64,000 nucleotides of DNA from contig JAFWPH010000007.1 in the NCBI GenBank assembly GCA_017509605.1, positions 1 through 64,000 on the forward strand. Direction: 5' to 3'. This document shows positions 1 to 9,300 of the stretch, piece after piece (positions within the stretch are counted from its first letter, which is position 1; each line of letters begins with the position of its first letter). The DNA comes from Bacteroidaceae bacterium (GTDB lineage: Bacteria > Bacteroidota > Bacteroidia > Bacteroidales > Bacteroidaceae). Made by a program: the position numbers and the translations under genes. Under the pieces are notes generated by a model. That model worked only from the letters and a program-made list of their open reading frames with translations. It had not been told where the DNA came from and did no database searches.

Positions 1-68
1 CTGTCCGATAAAATGCGTACCTTTGTTCATGTTATTGAAGTTTTGTTGCAGAAACAAAGATAACAAAA

Positions 69-100
69 AGGGTCGAGTTCCAAGCGAGGAACTCGACCTT
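69..100. terminator. Intergenic hairpin, probable terminator
   Basis: The arms GGTCGAGTTCC (71-81) and GGAACTCGACC (88-98) form an 11-bp stem around a 6-nt loop, extendable outward by a G-T and an A-T pair. An A-run lies on the left and AATTT on the right, so it could stop transcription in either direction. It probably serves a gene beyond the left edge of the window. Confidence 0.6.
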
Positions 101-180
101 AATTTGTATATTATTCAAAAATATTAAGCGGACACCAATAAATCTAAACAAGAATAAAACCACTTCCGCATACAAAAAAA

Positions 181-219
181 CGATGGGGATTGAAACGAGT
201 CAATCCCCATCGCTTTTTT
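181..219. terminator. Bidirectional rho-independent terminator after the GH5 gene
   Basis: A perfect 12-bp stem, CGATGGGGATTG (181-192) with CAATCCCCATCG (201-212), is followed by a T-run on the plus strand and preceded by an A-run (a T-run on the minus strand). It lies about 70 bp past the stop of the minus-strand GH5 gene and should terminate that transcript. Confidence 0.8.
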
Positions 220-285
220 CATGGTCGATGCTTTACCACCAACCATCGCGACGTCCCTTTAAGTTCCCATGAACGAAGCGAATGC

Positions 286-2004
286 TTACTTATAAAGGTA
301 TTTCTTTCCTCCCTTGATATAGATGCCTGGCGCTGTAGGAGCATCCACACGCTGACCTTGTAGGTTGTAGATGCGGTCGTCGGCAGGGTTGTCGGCAACA
401 GCAGGTTGCTCGATATCGAGAGGAACGCTGATGGCCTCTACTGTACAGCCCCAGAAAGGTGTGAGCGACGTGAGTCGCTTCTCAGAATTGTCCTTCTTGA
501 TAAGGTAGGCGCTTTTGACAGTTGTTTGAAGCCCGCCCCTCATGGCCTGGAGGGTGATACTCGATATCGTATTACCTAAGGTCGATTGGTTGAATGTGGC
601 AGTAGTGGTCGGAGACGAAGTGACAAGATTGGTGTACTGCTCCTTGCCGCCCTCACCGTAGCACTTGATCTGGAAGTCACCCTGCTGAGGTTTATCAGCC
701 AACTCCACACGTATGCCCTTGTATTCGGAGAGGTTGATAGGCGTATTGACAAGGTAGAATTCCGACCATTGATTATTATATGTCACATTGTACGCGATTT
801 CGTAGTCGTTGATGGTGGGATACACACCCTCAAATGAACTGCCACGCCAGGCCTTGACAATACACTCTGCCAAATCAGGTTGCGAGAAGGCGGGCAGACT
901 GCGGGAACTACCGTCGCTGAGCCCCATCCAGAAGAAGGTAGCGACGTTGTTTTCCTTACATTTCTGAGTTAAATACTCACAGAACTGGAACATCAAATCG
1001 CGACGAGCGTCGTAGTCTGTCACAGCGGCATCCACATTGCTTGTTCCCCATTCACCGAGGATGACTGGAGCGCCCTTGCTGACAAGGTGGGTCTTCCACG
1101 CATTGACCATATCGTCGATTTCACTCTTGATACTGGCCAAAGGACGGTTCCTATTGTTTTCGACCAAAGAAATATAGGAATGTATCTGGAAAATGATGTG
1201 TCCCTTCCCTGCTGGGTCATTGGGGTATTTCATCTCCTTCAGCGGGTCTTTCAGATGCTGGTTCCATGTTCCGCCGCCACTGCAGCTGCCATAGGTGTTG
1301 ACCACCAAGTTGCGTTGGGCATTGTTTCCACCTGTAGAACGCACCACATCCACAAAACTCTGCGCGTAGCTGTTGATGGCATTGTAGGCCGAGGTGGCAA
1401 TGGAGGCGTTATACTGTCCAGGAGCGGCGAATGAAGCGAAGCACCATGAGTTCTTCACGTCGAGCATCTCGTTATAGCTCTCAAAAAGCAACCGCTGGTC
1501 ATAGTCCTTGAACTCGTTGGCTATCTGACGCCAAAGGTTTTCATAGCGTTGGCGCACATTGTTATATGTGGCCTCATCAGCTTTCAGCCAAGATGTAGAG
1601 GTATTGGAGTCGGCGCCTGTGTCGTGGTGCACATTCAAGATACAGTAGAGTCCTTCGTTGATGACATAATCAACTACCTCACGAACTCGTTTCATCCATT
1701 CAGCGTCCACAGCTCCCGCTTCGTTCATGTGCGGGTACCAGGTCACGGGCACACGGATGGCGCCAAAACCCGCCTCTTTCATCATGTGCATGAGTTCAGG
1801 TTTGGTCACGGGCTGTCCCCAGTAGGTTTCCGAACGAACCACATCTGTCATCCGACTACCGCTGTGGGCGTCGAGGGTGTTGCCAAGGTTCCATCCTGGA
1901 CCCATGTTGTTCACAGCTTGGGCGGCTGCCTCTATATTCTGTGCGCTGACGTTGGTCACACAGAACAAAAATACCGAGATAAAAGCAAGTAAAAATCTTC
2001 TCAT
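286..2004 (-). CDS. Secreted GH5 endoglucanase (GH5_4-like) with sorting tail
   Basis: A 572-residue secreted glycoside hydrolase of clan GH-A, expected to cut internal beta-1,4 bonds in cellulose, mixed-linkage glucan or xyloglucan. A signal peptide covers about residues 1-21. GWNLGNTLDA (37-46) is the classic start of GH5 subfamily 4 domains. FESYNEM carries the acid/base Glu179 and VILGEWG the nucleophile Glu318. About residues 395-520 form a beta-rich accessory domain, perhaps a carbohydrate-binding module. The last 30 residues (YNLQGQRV ... GIYIKGGKK) match the sorting tail on other enzymes here. It is the last gene of a minus-strand run that includes small membrane proteins and an MFS transporter, and it lacks an obvious promoter of its own in the 49-nt gap. 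The family call is strong; the exact substrate is inferred. Confidence 0.93.
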   Translation of the reverse strand: MRRFLLAFISVFLFCVTNVSAQNIEAAAQAVNNMGPGWNLGNTLDAHSGSRMTDVVRSETYWGQPVTKPELMHMMKEAGFGAIRVPVTWYPHMNEAGAVDAEWMKRVREVVDYVINEGLYCILNVHHDTGADSNTSTSWLKADEATYNNVRQRYENLWRQIANEFKDYDQRLLFESYNEMLDVKNSWCFASFAAPGQYNASIATSAYNAINSYAQSFVDVVRSTGGNNAQRNLVVNTYGSCSGGGTWNQHLKDPLKEMKYPNDPAGKGHIIFQIHSYISLVENNRNRPLASIKSEIDDMVNAWKTHLVSKGAPVILGEWGTSNVDAAVTDYDARRDLMFQFCEYLTQKCKENNVATFFWMGLSDGSSRSLPAFSQPDLAECIVKAWRGSSFEGVYPTINDYEIAYNVTYNNQWSEFYLVNTPINLSEYKGIRVELADKPQQGDFQIKCYGEGGKEQYTNLVTSSPTTTATFNQSTLGNTISSITLQAMRGGLQTTVKSAYLIKKDNSEKRLTSLTPFWGCTVEAISVPLDIEQPAVADNPADDRIYNLQGQRVDAPTAPGIYIKGGKKYLYK

Positions 2005-2053
2005 TTTTGTCTATATTATTGATAATTCTTATTCAAATTCCCCTTTTTTATTC

Positions 2054-2212
2054 CTATTTAGTACGGTTCCTAAACCAGATCACAAGAAACATACACACGA
2101 CCACCAATAATCCAAGCAGTGGCAAAAGAATCCAGTATGGAATGAAAATGTGATCATCCCACTCTGCCGGACTAAATGTCGGTATCGGGGCGACGTCAAG
2201 GAATTGCACCAT
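2054..2212 (-). CDS. 52-residue small membrane protein (QFLDV family member 1)
   Basis: An ATG-started reading frame of 52 codons. The product starts MVQFLDVAPIPTFSP, has one strongly hydrophobic segment (about residues 24-46) and ends in a basic cytoplasmic-looking tail (RNRTK). The next gene upstream (2246-2557) also begins with QFLDV and ends with a membrane helix and basic tail, so the two look like paralogues or partners. It sits 33 nt after that gene and 49 nt before the GH5 gene. I do not recognise the family. Reality is supported by the shared N-terminal motif and consistent topology rather than by homology. Confidence 0.55.
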   Translation of the reverse strand: MVQFLDVAPIPTFSPAEWDDHIFIPYWILLPLLGLLVVVCMFLVIWFRNRTK

Positions 2213-2245
2213 TGTTCTGAAGGTTGAAGGGTTTGTGAATGGATC

Positions 2246-2557
2246 CTACCGTTTCTTTGAGAAACTGCGGCGGAAAGTGAACAAAGCACCGAAACAAAGC
2301 ACCAGGACTGCAAGCACAATAATGATGCTCCATGGAGTTCCGGACGCGCTCATCACGTCATTGACCGATGTAGCGACAGGAACTGAAATCGATGCGCTGT
2401 CTGATTCGGGCACGCTGTCGTTGGCTGGAATAATTACCGAGGTGTCTTTTGCGACAGTGTCTTTTACGACAGTGTCCTTCGGAAGGGTTGGATTCTTCGG
2501 GTGTCTGGGGTGCCTGGGATGACCAGGAACGATAACGTCTAAGAATTGTGTTGTCAT
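2246..2557 (-). CDS. 103-residue single-pass membrane protein (QFLDV family member 2)
   Basis: The product starts MTTQFLDVIVPGHP, followed by a Pro/His-rich stretch (HPRHPRHPKNP) and a KDTVVKDTVAKDTSV repeat, then a Ser/Asp-rich low-complexity linker. One membrane helix lies at about residues 75-94, with a basic tail (RRSFSKKR). The layout suggests a flexible, probably extracytoplasmic, N-terminal region tethered to the inner membrane. It shares the QFLDV opening with the 52-residue protein next to it. No known family was recognised and no function is proposed. Confidence 0.6.
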   Translation of the reverse strand: MTTQFLDVIVPGHPRHPRHPKNPTLPKDTVVKDTVAKDTSVIIPANDSVPESDSASISVPVATSVNDVMSASGTPWSIIIVLAVLVLCFGALFTFRRSFSKKR

Positions 2558-2631
2558 AATGCTATTCGTTTTAATTGATTTTTTTTATTGTTTTTAATCG
2601 AAAGTCTTTGTTTTGTCCGCAGCTTGCGGCG

Positions 2632-2964
2632 CTAAAGCCAGAAATCGGCCAACAGTTGGAACAAGAGCCCCGTGAAGAAACTGATGGCATTGCACAGGAG
2701 ACTGTAAACGAACGACAATGCCAACCGCTTGGTCACACAGTAATAGCATAGGGTCTCTACCAGAACCACCAGCAATTCGCCTATTGTCACCGAGAGCACA
2801 CTGCCGTCAACCTGTATGAGATAGAGGTTCAGAGGCACGTTGGTCAGGATATTCATGCCCACCGATGCCCACAGCACACTGCGTCTGCGCTCACGCAGCA
2901 GAATCAGCACACCGTACTCGATAAGGATGGTGGCAAGCAGAGCCACTGACAAGGACTGCAACAT
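2632..2964 (-). CDS. 110-residue integral membrane protein of unknown function
   Basis: Almost the whole chain is hydrophobic, with three to four predicted membrane helices (about residues 3-22, 32-50, 58-80 and 84-108) separated by short loops, one of them RERRR. The start lies 12 nt after the stop of the MFS transporter gene on the same strand, so they are probably co-transcribed and may work together. I do not recognise a domain. Confidence 0.7.
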   Translation of the reverse strand: MLQSLSVALLATILIEYGVLILLRERRRSVLWASVGMNILTNVPLNLYLIQVDGSVLSVTIGELLVVLVETLCYYCVTKRLALSFVYSLLCNAISFFTGLLFQLLADFWL

Positions 2965-2976
2965 CGGTGTACACGT

Positions 2977-3954
2977 TTAGAGTTGTGTCATCAGATAGCC
3001 AGGTATCAACGCTGCGGCAAGCAGACCGAAAGCCAGTCCCTCGCGGCCCTTCAAAACTACATTAGCCAAATAGAGCGTGATGGGCATGGAGCAGTTGATG
3101 ATAAACAGCCCCGGTAAGAGGACGCCCATCCCGATTCCTCTGAAAAGCCAACAGACAAGCACAGCCACAAGAATCAGTGCCAACGACTTGGCCACTCCTA
3201 TCCATCTGGCTATCCAGCCGCCAGCCACCTTGCCCAACATGGCCACAAGCCCAACGACCAGTACCATCGCATTGCCGTTCACCAATCCTGAGGAGAACTC
3301 TTCGCTGACCATCGAACGCATCATGACAGCTGCCATCAGCACAATCATCAGCAAACACACAAGCGGCAAACCTATCGACAAGCCCTTCTCTGTCCGCAAT
3401 GCCGCGCGAGCCAACGCACCGTCGCGGCACACATAAGCAATGGACACCACACTCAGCGTCAGCAACTGGACGCACAGTAGCAACCAAGAATAGAACACGA
3501 AGCCCACAGCCAGTCCCACAGCACCTGTGGAAACGAAGACGCCCAGCAAGCGGATGTCGTTGACTGTCCTCACCGCCACCTGACGACCGCCCCATACATG
3601 GAACAGCGAATTGCCCATGCCCAATAGGATGGCCACGCCATACAAGCAGATGGACGAGGTGTGCAGCCGACTCGTCATAACCGTGACAACGGCCAACAGG
3701 ACTGCTGCTGCCAGTAGGGCATTGGAAGCAAGCAACAGCAGGTGGGGCTGACGCGCCCTGTCGGCGACAATTCCCGTCAAAGGTTGGGTCAGGAACGCCA
3801 TCACATTGTAGGTGAGGACAACTCCGACCAACTCGGGCAACTCGAATGGGCTCAACAGCAAGTACAGGCAGCAGATGCACACACCATCCACCAGGAAGTG
3901 CATGGCCGAGGCTGTCCCTACCAGCTTCATCTCGTGTCTCTGTGCTTCTTCCAT
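2977..3954 (-). CDS. MFS-type transporter, shorter than usual
   Basis: A 325-residue polytopic membrane protein with the hydrophobic periodicity of the major facilitator superfamily. It includes a loop with GIVADRARQ after helix 2, resembling the MFS motif A region. I count about 10 hydrophobic segments; ordinary MFS proteins have 12 in about 400 residues, and this one ends abruptly after LLAAALIPGYLMTQL. Either it is a short variant or its C-terminal part has been lost. The substrate cannot be inferred; the adjoining endoglucanase makes a sugar or oligosaccharide one possibility. A minus-strand -7 box lies 40 bp upstream. Confidence 0.75.
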   Translation of the reverse strand: MEEAQRHEMKLVGTASAMHFLVDGVCICCLYLLLSPFELPELVGVVLTYNVMAFLTQPLTGIVADRARQPHLLLLASNALLAAAVLLAVVTVMTSRLHTSSICLYGVAILLGMGNSLFHVWGGRQVAVRTVNDIRLLGVFVSTGAVGLAVGFVFYSWLLLCVQLLTLSVVSIAYVCRDGALARAALRTEKGLSIGLPLVCLLMIVLMAAVMMRSMVSEEFSSGLVNGNAMVLVVGLVAMLGKVAGGWIARWIGVAKSLALILVAVLVCWLFRGIGMGVLLPGLFIINCSMPITLYLANVVLKGREGLAFGLLAAALIPGYLMTQL

Positions 3955-3993
3955 CGGCCTCTGTTACCCTAAGTTCCTCTTTTTTACTGTCCA

Positions 3994-4001
3994 CAAAGTT
4001 A
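3994..4001 (-). promoter_or_regulatory. Bacteroidetes -7 promoter box for the MFS operon
   Basis: Reading the minus strand, TAACTTTG matches the TAnnTTTG consensus and sits about 40 bp before the start codon of the MFS gene. It may drive the whole minus-strand run down to the GH5 gene, because no equally good box is seen between those genes. Confidence 0.55.
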
Positions 4002-4104
4002 CAAAGTTTCAGTGGATTTCATCCTTTTTCAACGTTTTTTATCGTTTTTTTCACAATAAAAAAGATTATTTTCCCATCCGTCATCATAATCAGTGTTTTT
4101 TGTG

Positions 4105-4112
4105 TATTTTTG
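4105..4112 (+). promoter_or_regulatory. Bacteroidetes -7 promoter box for the DUF2271 gene
   Basis: TATTTTTG fits TAnnTTTG, with T-rich sequence containing TTTTG about 10-20 bp upstream where the -33 element would lie. It is about 47 bp before the ATG at 4159. Confidence 0.55.
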
Positions 4113-4158
4113 TACACACATTTATAATTGATAATTAACCCTTAAAACTTTATTGCTT

Positions 4159-4749
4159 ATGAGACTGAAATCATTATTCATCGCGATGCTCACCACAATC
4201 CTGGTGGCCGTTCCATCAATGGCACAGACAAAAAAAGGAAAGGCAAAGACCCTCGAAGTGTCATTCAACTACCAGAAACAGGCTGGTCCTGGCTCCAACC
4301 AGTATGCCATCTGGATTGAAAACGACAAGGGAGAGTTCATCAAGACGCTCTTCGTCACTGCCTACACCACCAAGGGACGCACACGCCCGGGACAGGAACC
4401 CAAGCGCGGTTATGTCGTTCGCCCCACCTGTGTACCTGCATGGGTGAAAGCCTCGAAAGCCAGCGAACAGACTGACCAGCAGTTGGACGCTGTCACTGGC
4501 GCCACACCTCAGAGCGGAGGCATCCAGACCTTCACTTGGGACTTCACTGATCAGCAGGGAAAAGCTGTGCCACAAGGGACCTACAAGGTGTTCGTTGAAG
4601 CCACTCTCTTCTTCGACAGCATCATCACCTACTCCGGAACTTTCTCAACCAAGGACAAGAAGGGCGACATCACCCTCACCTCATCGCTCACCAAGGAAGA
4701 CGAGGCCCACAAGGGCATGGTGACCGATGTGAAAGCCGCACTGAAATAA
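4159..4749 (+). CDS. Periplasmic DUF2271 protein
   Basis: A secreted protein of 196 residues with a signal peptide ending at SMAQ (about residue 23). The body (FNYQKQAGPGSNQYAIWIENDKG, a conserved Thr/Lys-rich loop, then TFTWDFTDQQGKAVPQGTYKVFVEA) matches the DUF2271 family of periplasmic beta-sandwich proteins, often found near flavin-transfer or iron-regulated membrane proteins. The substrate is unknown. The frame is open from a TTG at 4153, but the ATG at 4159 gives the better signal peptide. The esterase-LamG gene follows 24 nt later, so the two are probably one transcript. Confidence 0.8.
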   Translation: MRLKSLFIAMLTTILVAVPSMAQTKKGKAKTLEVSFNYQKQAGPGSNQYAIWIENDKGEFIKTLFVTAYTTKGRTRPGQEPKRGYVVRPTCVPAWVKASKASEQTDQQLDAVTGATPQSGGIQTFTWDFTDQQGKAVPQGTYKVFVEATLFFDSIITYSGTFSTKDKKGDITLTSSLTKEDEAHKGMVTDVKAALK

Positions 4750-4773
4750 CCTGACTACTAAAACAATAGCGAA

Positions 4774-6249
4774 ATGAAACCGAGTCTCCCATCCCGTCAT
4801 CACACCACTGCCATTCTGGTTCTCGCTCTCCTGCTCTTTGCTGGTGCTACAAAAGGGCAACAGTATCAACAAGTGAATGACATAGCTTACACGGAGTCAA
4901 CCGACCCATACGCGCAAGAGCGTTGCAAACTCGATGTGTATTATCCCACCAACCGCAAGGACGCGCCCGTGGTGGTTTGGTTCCACGGGGGAGGCATAGA
5001 AGGTGGCAACAAACACATCGACCAGGAACTGAAGAACAGCGGACTGGTTGTCGTGGCACCCAACTACAGGCTGCTGCCCAAGGCCAGTATCGACCAGTGT
5101 CTGGACGATGCGGCCGCCGCTGTGGCATGGACTTACAAGAATGTGGAGAAATACGGTGGAAGCAAACGCAAAATTTTCGTTGCCGGACATTCTGCAGGCG
5201 GGTATCTGCTCGACATCATCGGGCTCGACAAGAAATGGCTCGCGAAATATGGAGTGGATGCCGACTCCCTCGCTGCCCTTGTGCCGTTCAGCGGACAGTG
5301 CATCACACATTACAATATCCGCAAGCAGCATGGTATCGGCCCACTGCAACCCACCATCGACCAATATGCACCCATCGCTCATATACGACCCGACGCACCG
5401 CCTATCGTCATCATCTCAGGCGACAGGGAACTGGAACTTTATGGGCGTTATGAGGAACAGGCGTATTTCTGGCGGATGCTCAAACTGGTGGGACACAAGG
5501 ACGCCACTCTCTATGAGATGCAAGGCTATGACCATGGCGCTATGCCACATCCTGCATACCACATCCTCAAAGAGCAAATCCGACGCATCACCGCCAAGAT
5601 GACCTCTCCCCTCCCCCAGCCTGACATCAAGACCGAGCAACAAACTGAGTACAGGTTCACTTGGCAACCCGCTTATACGAGACGTGAGGCCAGTATAGAG
5701 GGAGACATTCTCCATCTTGGAGCGAACAACGGTTACTATGACCTCACCGCCGAAACGGGCGCCCTCATCAAAAAACTCAAGGACTTCTCTATCTCAACCT
5801 TCTTCAAAGTCAGCTCTGAGAATACCCTCGACGGATACGGACATTTCCTCTTCGCCTTCTCACAACTGGCGGAGAACAGCGCAAATGAAGGTCCCTACAT
5901 GGCCATGCGACTGAACGAGCAACGATTCGAGACCTCTACAGGAGGGTATGAACACGAGGAGATCATCATGCAGGGTGGAAAGCCGAAACGGGATGTGTGG
6001 GTCCATGTCCTCTACCGTCAGCAAGGACACAAAGGAGAACTATTTTTGGACGGAAAACTGATCGGGACAAACAACAACATGCCCATCCTTGCCGACATAT
6101 TCGAGGACGCGCCCGCCCATTGCTGGATCGGACGCGCACCTTTCCGAGGCGACAAGTTCTTGACGCAGACGCAGGTGGCTGATTTCCGCATCTACGATTA
6201 TGCTGTCAGCGATAAAGAAATGAAACTGTTGAAGAAACAGAAACCATAA
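4774..6249 (+). CDS. Secreted alpha/beta-hydrolase esterase fused to a LamG-like domain
   Basis: A 491-residue secreted enzyme. After a signal peptide (to about residue 29) comes an HSL/carboxylesterase-type hydrolase: oxyanion motif HGGG at 71-74, nucleophile Ser140 in GHSAGG, Asp217 in SGDRE and His254 in GYDHGA, a complete triad. Residues from about 280 to 490 form a concanavalin-like (LamG/laminin-3) domain ending in AHCWIGRAPFRGDKFL...VADFRIYDYAVS, a probable glycan-binding module. The likely job is removing acyl groups from plant polysaccharide. It follows the DUF2271 gene closely and ends at a terminator shared with the convergent PL11 gene. Acyl-group specificity cannot be read from the sequence. 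Confidence 0.85.
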   Translation: MKPSLPSRHHTTAILVLALLLFAGATKGQQYQQVNDIAYTESTDPYAQERCKLDVYYPTNRKDAPVVVWFHGGGIEGGNKHIDQELKNSGLVVVAPNYRLLPKASIDQCLDDAAAAVAWTYKNVEKYGGSKRKIFVAGHSAGGYLLDIIGLDKKWLAKYGVDADSLAALVPFSGQCITHYNIRKQHGIGPLQPTIDQYAPIAHIRPDAPPIVIISGDRELELYGRYEEQAYFWRMLKLVGHKDATLYEMQGYDHGAMPHPAYHILKEQIRRITAKMTSPLPQPDIKTEQQTEYRFTWQPAYTRREASIEGDILHLGANNGYYDLTAETGALIKKLKDFSISTFFKVSSENTLDGYGHFLFAFSQLAENSANEGPYMAMRLNEQRFETSTGGYEHEEIIMQGGKPKRDVWVHVLYRQQGHKGELFLDGKLIGTNNNMPILADIFEDAPAHCWIGRAPFRGDKFLTQTQVADFRIYDYAVSDKEMKLLKKQKP

Positions 6250-6299
6250 GTGATGTGAAAGGCCTCGATTTGACTGCACAAGCCACCCCATTCGACATG

Positions 6300-6341
6300 A
6301 CCGTGACAATCAGTAACCTTTTCATGATTGTCACGGTTTTC
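6300..6341. terminator. Bidirectional terminator between convergent genes
   Basis: ACCGTGACAATCA (6300-6312) pairs with TGATTGTCACGGT (6325-6337), a 13-bp stem with a 12-nt loop followed by TTTTC. It lies between the plus-strand esterase and the minus-strand PL11 gene and can serve both. Confidence 0.75.
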
Positions 6342-6354
6342 TTAGTCCTTTAAT

Positions 6355-9300
6355 TTACTCGGCCGGTTGTGACAGGATCTTGTTGATCAGCTCGGTGATA
6401 TCTACAAGGCTGTGGTTGCCACTATAGTTGAGGTCTGCGTTGATCGCATTGAACACCAGCGGCTCCTCACCCAGCAACTTATTGATGGCTATGGTCAAAT
6501 CGAGGATATTGACCTTGCCATCGTTGTTCACATCACCAGTGGCCTCGAGGCGATATAGTCGGAATCGAGCAGCTGACATCCAAAAATTGGTGTTGTTGGA
6601 TGCCTCCACGCCAATCGTCGCGCTGCCATTATTCGGCTGGACAAAAGTGAGGAAAGCATCGTTCCATCCTCGGCCGAAGAGTCCCCCGCTATTGCCCATG
6701 ACAGGGATATTCTGAGAGGTTCTTGCGCCTTGCACGTTTTCTGCGAAGAGCTGGTAGTGGGTGATTCCTGTCTGTGCCCTTGCCGTTATGGTCAGCACAT
6801 AGTATCCCTGAGGCAAATTGGAGAGTTGCTGTGAGAGCGTGAAGGATGTCACACTGTTTACATCAATGTAAGAATGATTGTTTCCACCCTCAGCGTCGGT
6901 GTAAGGCTCATTGTTGAGAGTCCAGCAGCTGCTACTGCTCGTCCAGCCGTCGGTGGAAGTGCCTTCAGCGTTCGTGATATAGGATGTGTAGTCCTCGCCA
7001 TCGTAACGCACGACAGTCGCGTTCGATTCCACGTATGCCCTCACAGCTGTGTAGAGAGACTCCGTCATCACTTTTGCAGCAGAGGCATTCTGTGGTACGG
7101 CGTTCATCGCCTCCTCATAAGCAGACTTCAGCGAGACATCCGCATATGGCCATGCGCTTTCTTCTATTCCGAGGGCTTCGATAACCGTTGCAACGGCATA
7201 ATAGTTGTCGTAACTTTCCTTGGCCGCCACAAAAGCATTGGTGGCCGTATTGAGGTCAGCGATGGCCTTCTTGAGCAATGTTGCGTTGGAAGGCGTGTTA
7301 GCATAGTTGTTCAATGCCTGTTGGAGGGCAGTCTGTTCATCGCCCGTGACGTTGGCATAGACAGTAGATGCCTTGGCATAGACTCTGTTGGCACGCGCCA
7401 AAACGTCATTGTAGTTGGCGACAACAGGTGATTCCGACACATAATACAAAGTCACATTGTCCAAGGCAAGCCAGTTGGCGATGGGAGATATCTGGTTGAG
7501 TCCAATTTCCAATACACCGTTGTTCACATAGACATATGTCTCGTATGCGCCGGAGTTCACATTGAGATAGGCCTCATCGTCGTTGGCGTAAATAAACTGT
7601 TGCTCATCGCTCCCCAGTTCGTTCACATGAGCGGAAATGGCCAGTTTATAGGTACCCGAAGGCAGACCTGTGATTGTCTGGTGCATGGTTCCCGTCATCG
7701 CTACGCCTTTCCAGTTCTCCCATGCATGGTTGGTAAAGCCCTGATATGTGGATGTGTTGGTCGTGAGCTGGTTGTTTCTCGGTTGCATAGTGGTTTCCCA
7801 TCCTGCAAACGAGTTGCTCTCGAAGTCACCATTCCTTACATAGTTGGTCGCGATAAGCGTTTCAGCCGGGCCTTGGTAAGTGAGGCGGAAGCGGTCGAAC
7901 ACCGTCCAGTCATTTGTCACTGCTACCGTCTTCTTCACACCAATCTTCAGTGTGCCGTCGGTGACCGTCACAGTGACAGATGTGCCTGGGTAGAGTCCCG
8001 CGTTGAAGTACGAAGACGCGTCATCCTGACCATCGGGGATATATCCAAATGTAGTGTTAACTCCCACCGTACCGTTTCTGCCCGCTTCTTCAAAGATGGA
8101 AGGCAGTGGTGCAGTAGCCCCATTGGCATAGAGCATGGCGTTGAGCGCCTCGTTTCCTCTCGACCGCAGGGTTGCCGCGTCATTGTATCCTCCGTCGCGG
8201 TAGAATCCCTGGCATGAAAGCACATACACACCGTTAGGAATGCCTGTGAGCGTTTGGTTGACATCGAAGGTGCAGTTGAATTTCTCACCGTTGAAGTTCT
8301 CGTTCAATCCTTCGATTGTGGGACTTCCGGTCCAACTGCTATTGCTGCCGTGGTTACGACTCATGTCTGCACCGGCAATGAGGAAGGTGGCATCGCGCTC
8401 GGTGATTGCCCCTGCAAGTTCTTCCACCAAAGCGTTCTTGGTGTGGAGGGTCCACAGTGCATTGGGGTTGTTTCTATTGGTAGTCGTGTTCACCACAGTC
8501 GTAGCACCCTCACAGCAGAGATAGTTGGTACCGTCGGCGGTGATGAGGTATGCGGTCTGTCCGTTGGCGTTGGTGGTTTCCACAAAAGACCACGCGATGG
8601 CCAACCCGTCCATGAAATAGTCACTGCCTAAATAGTGGCTGTCGCCTCCGTTGCTGATGTTGGTATCGATGGTATAGCCTGTACCGCTTGGGGCGAGTGT
8701 GACCGGAGTTGCCGCCACACTGATGCTGGAACGTGTGCCCCAATTGTTGTCGCCAGTGAGGAACTTACCCGTGGCAAGGTGGCGGAAATAGAAGGTGCCC
8801 GAACCCACTTTCGAGCAAAGGGCATTGCCCTCGTCATCAGTGTTACTGGACGAAGAACCGACCACCAGATAGAGGGTGCCCTCGATGACCTTCAAGTGCG
8901 CGTCTTTATTCAGTCCCTCGAGTGTGATGTTGGACAGTTCTCCTGCAACTGTCTCACAAGTACCGATGGCATACGTTCCGTTGGCAAGAGATGAAGCGTT
9001 GAGGAACTGGAAAACAGGTGCATTGTAAGTGGGGCCGTACTCCCAGTCCTTGGTGCCTATGGATATGAACCGGGTGTTCACCTGGTCGGCAAGTATCCCA
9101 TTGAAGTCGATGACGACGCGGGCACCGTATTTGAGTTTGAGGGAATCGACAGTAATTGTGGCCACAGTTCCGTCACCACCTGGATGCAGACTTGCAGCAT
9201 ACTCCATGGTGATGCTGCGGAATGATCCTTTGGAATTGAGGGTGGTGAAACGATGCAACGTGGTGGAACTGTTGCGGAGACTGCCATCGAAATTCACAGT

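Noticed and set aside
2080-2319. 79-codon minus-strand frame overlapping the two QFLDV genes
   Set aside because: It conflicts with two better frames that share a start motif and membrane topology; its own translation is Cys/Trp/Ser-rich noise.
3062-3994. 310-codon frame on the minus strand within the MFS gene
   Set aside because: It overlaps the clear membrane-protein frame and its translation is rich in Arg, Gly and Cys with no structure typical of proteins; it reflects biased codon use in the real gene.
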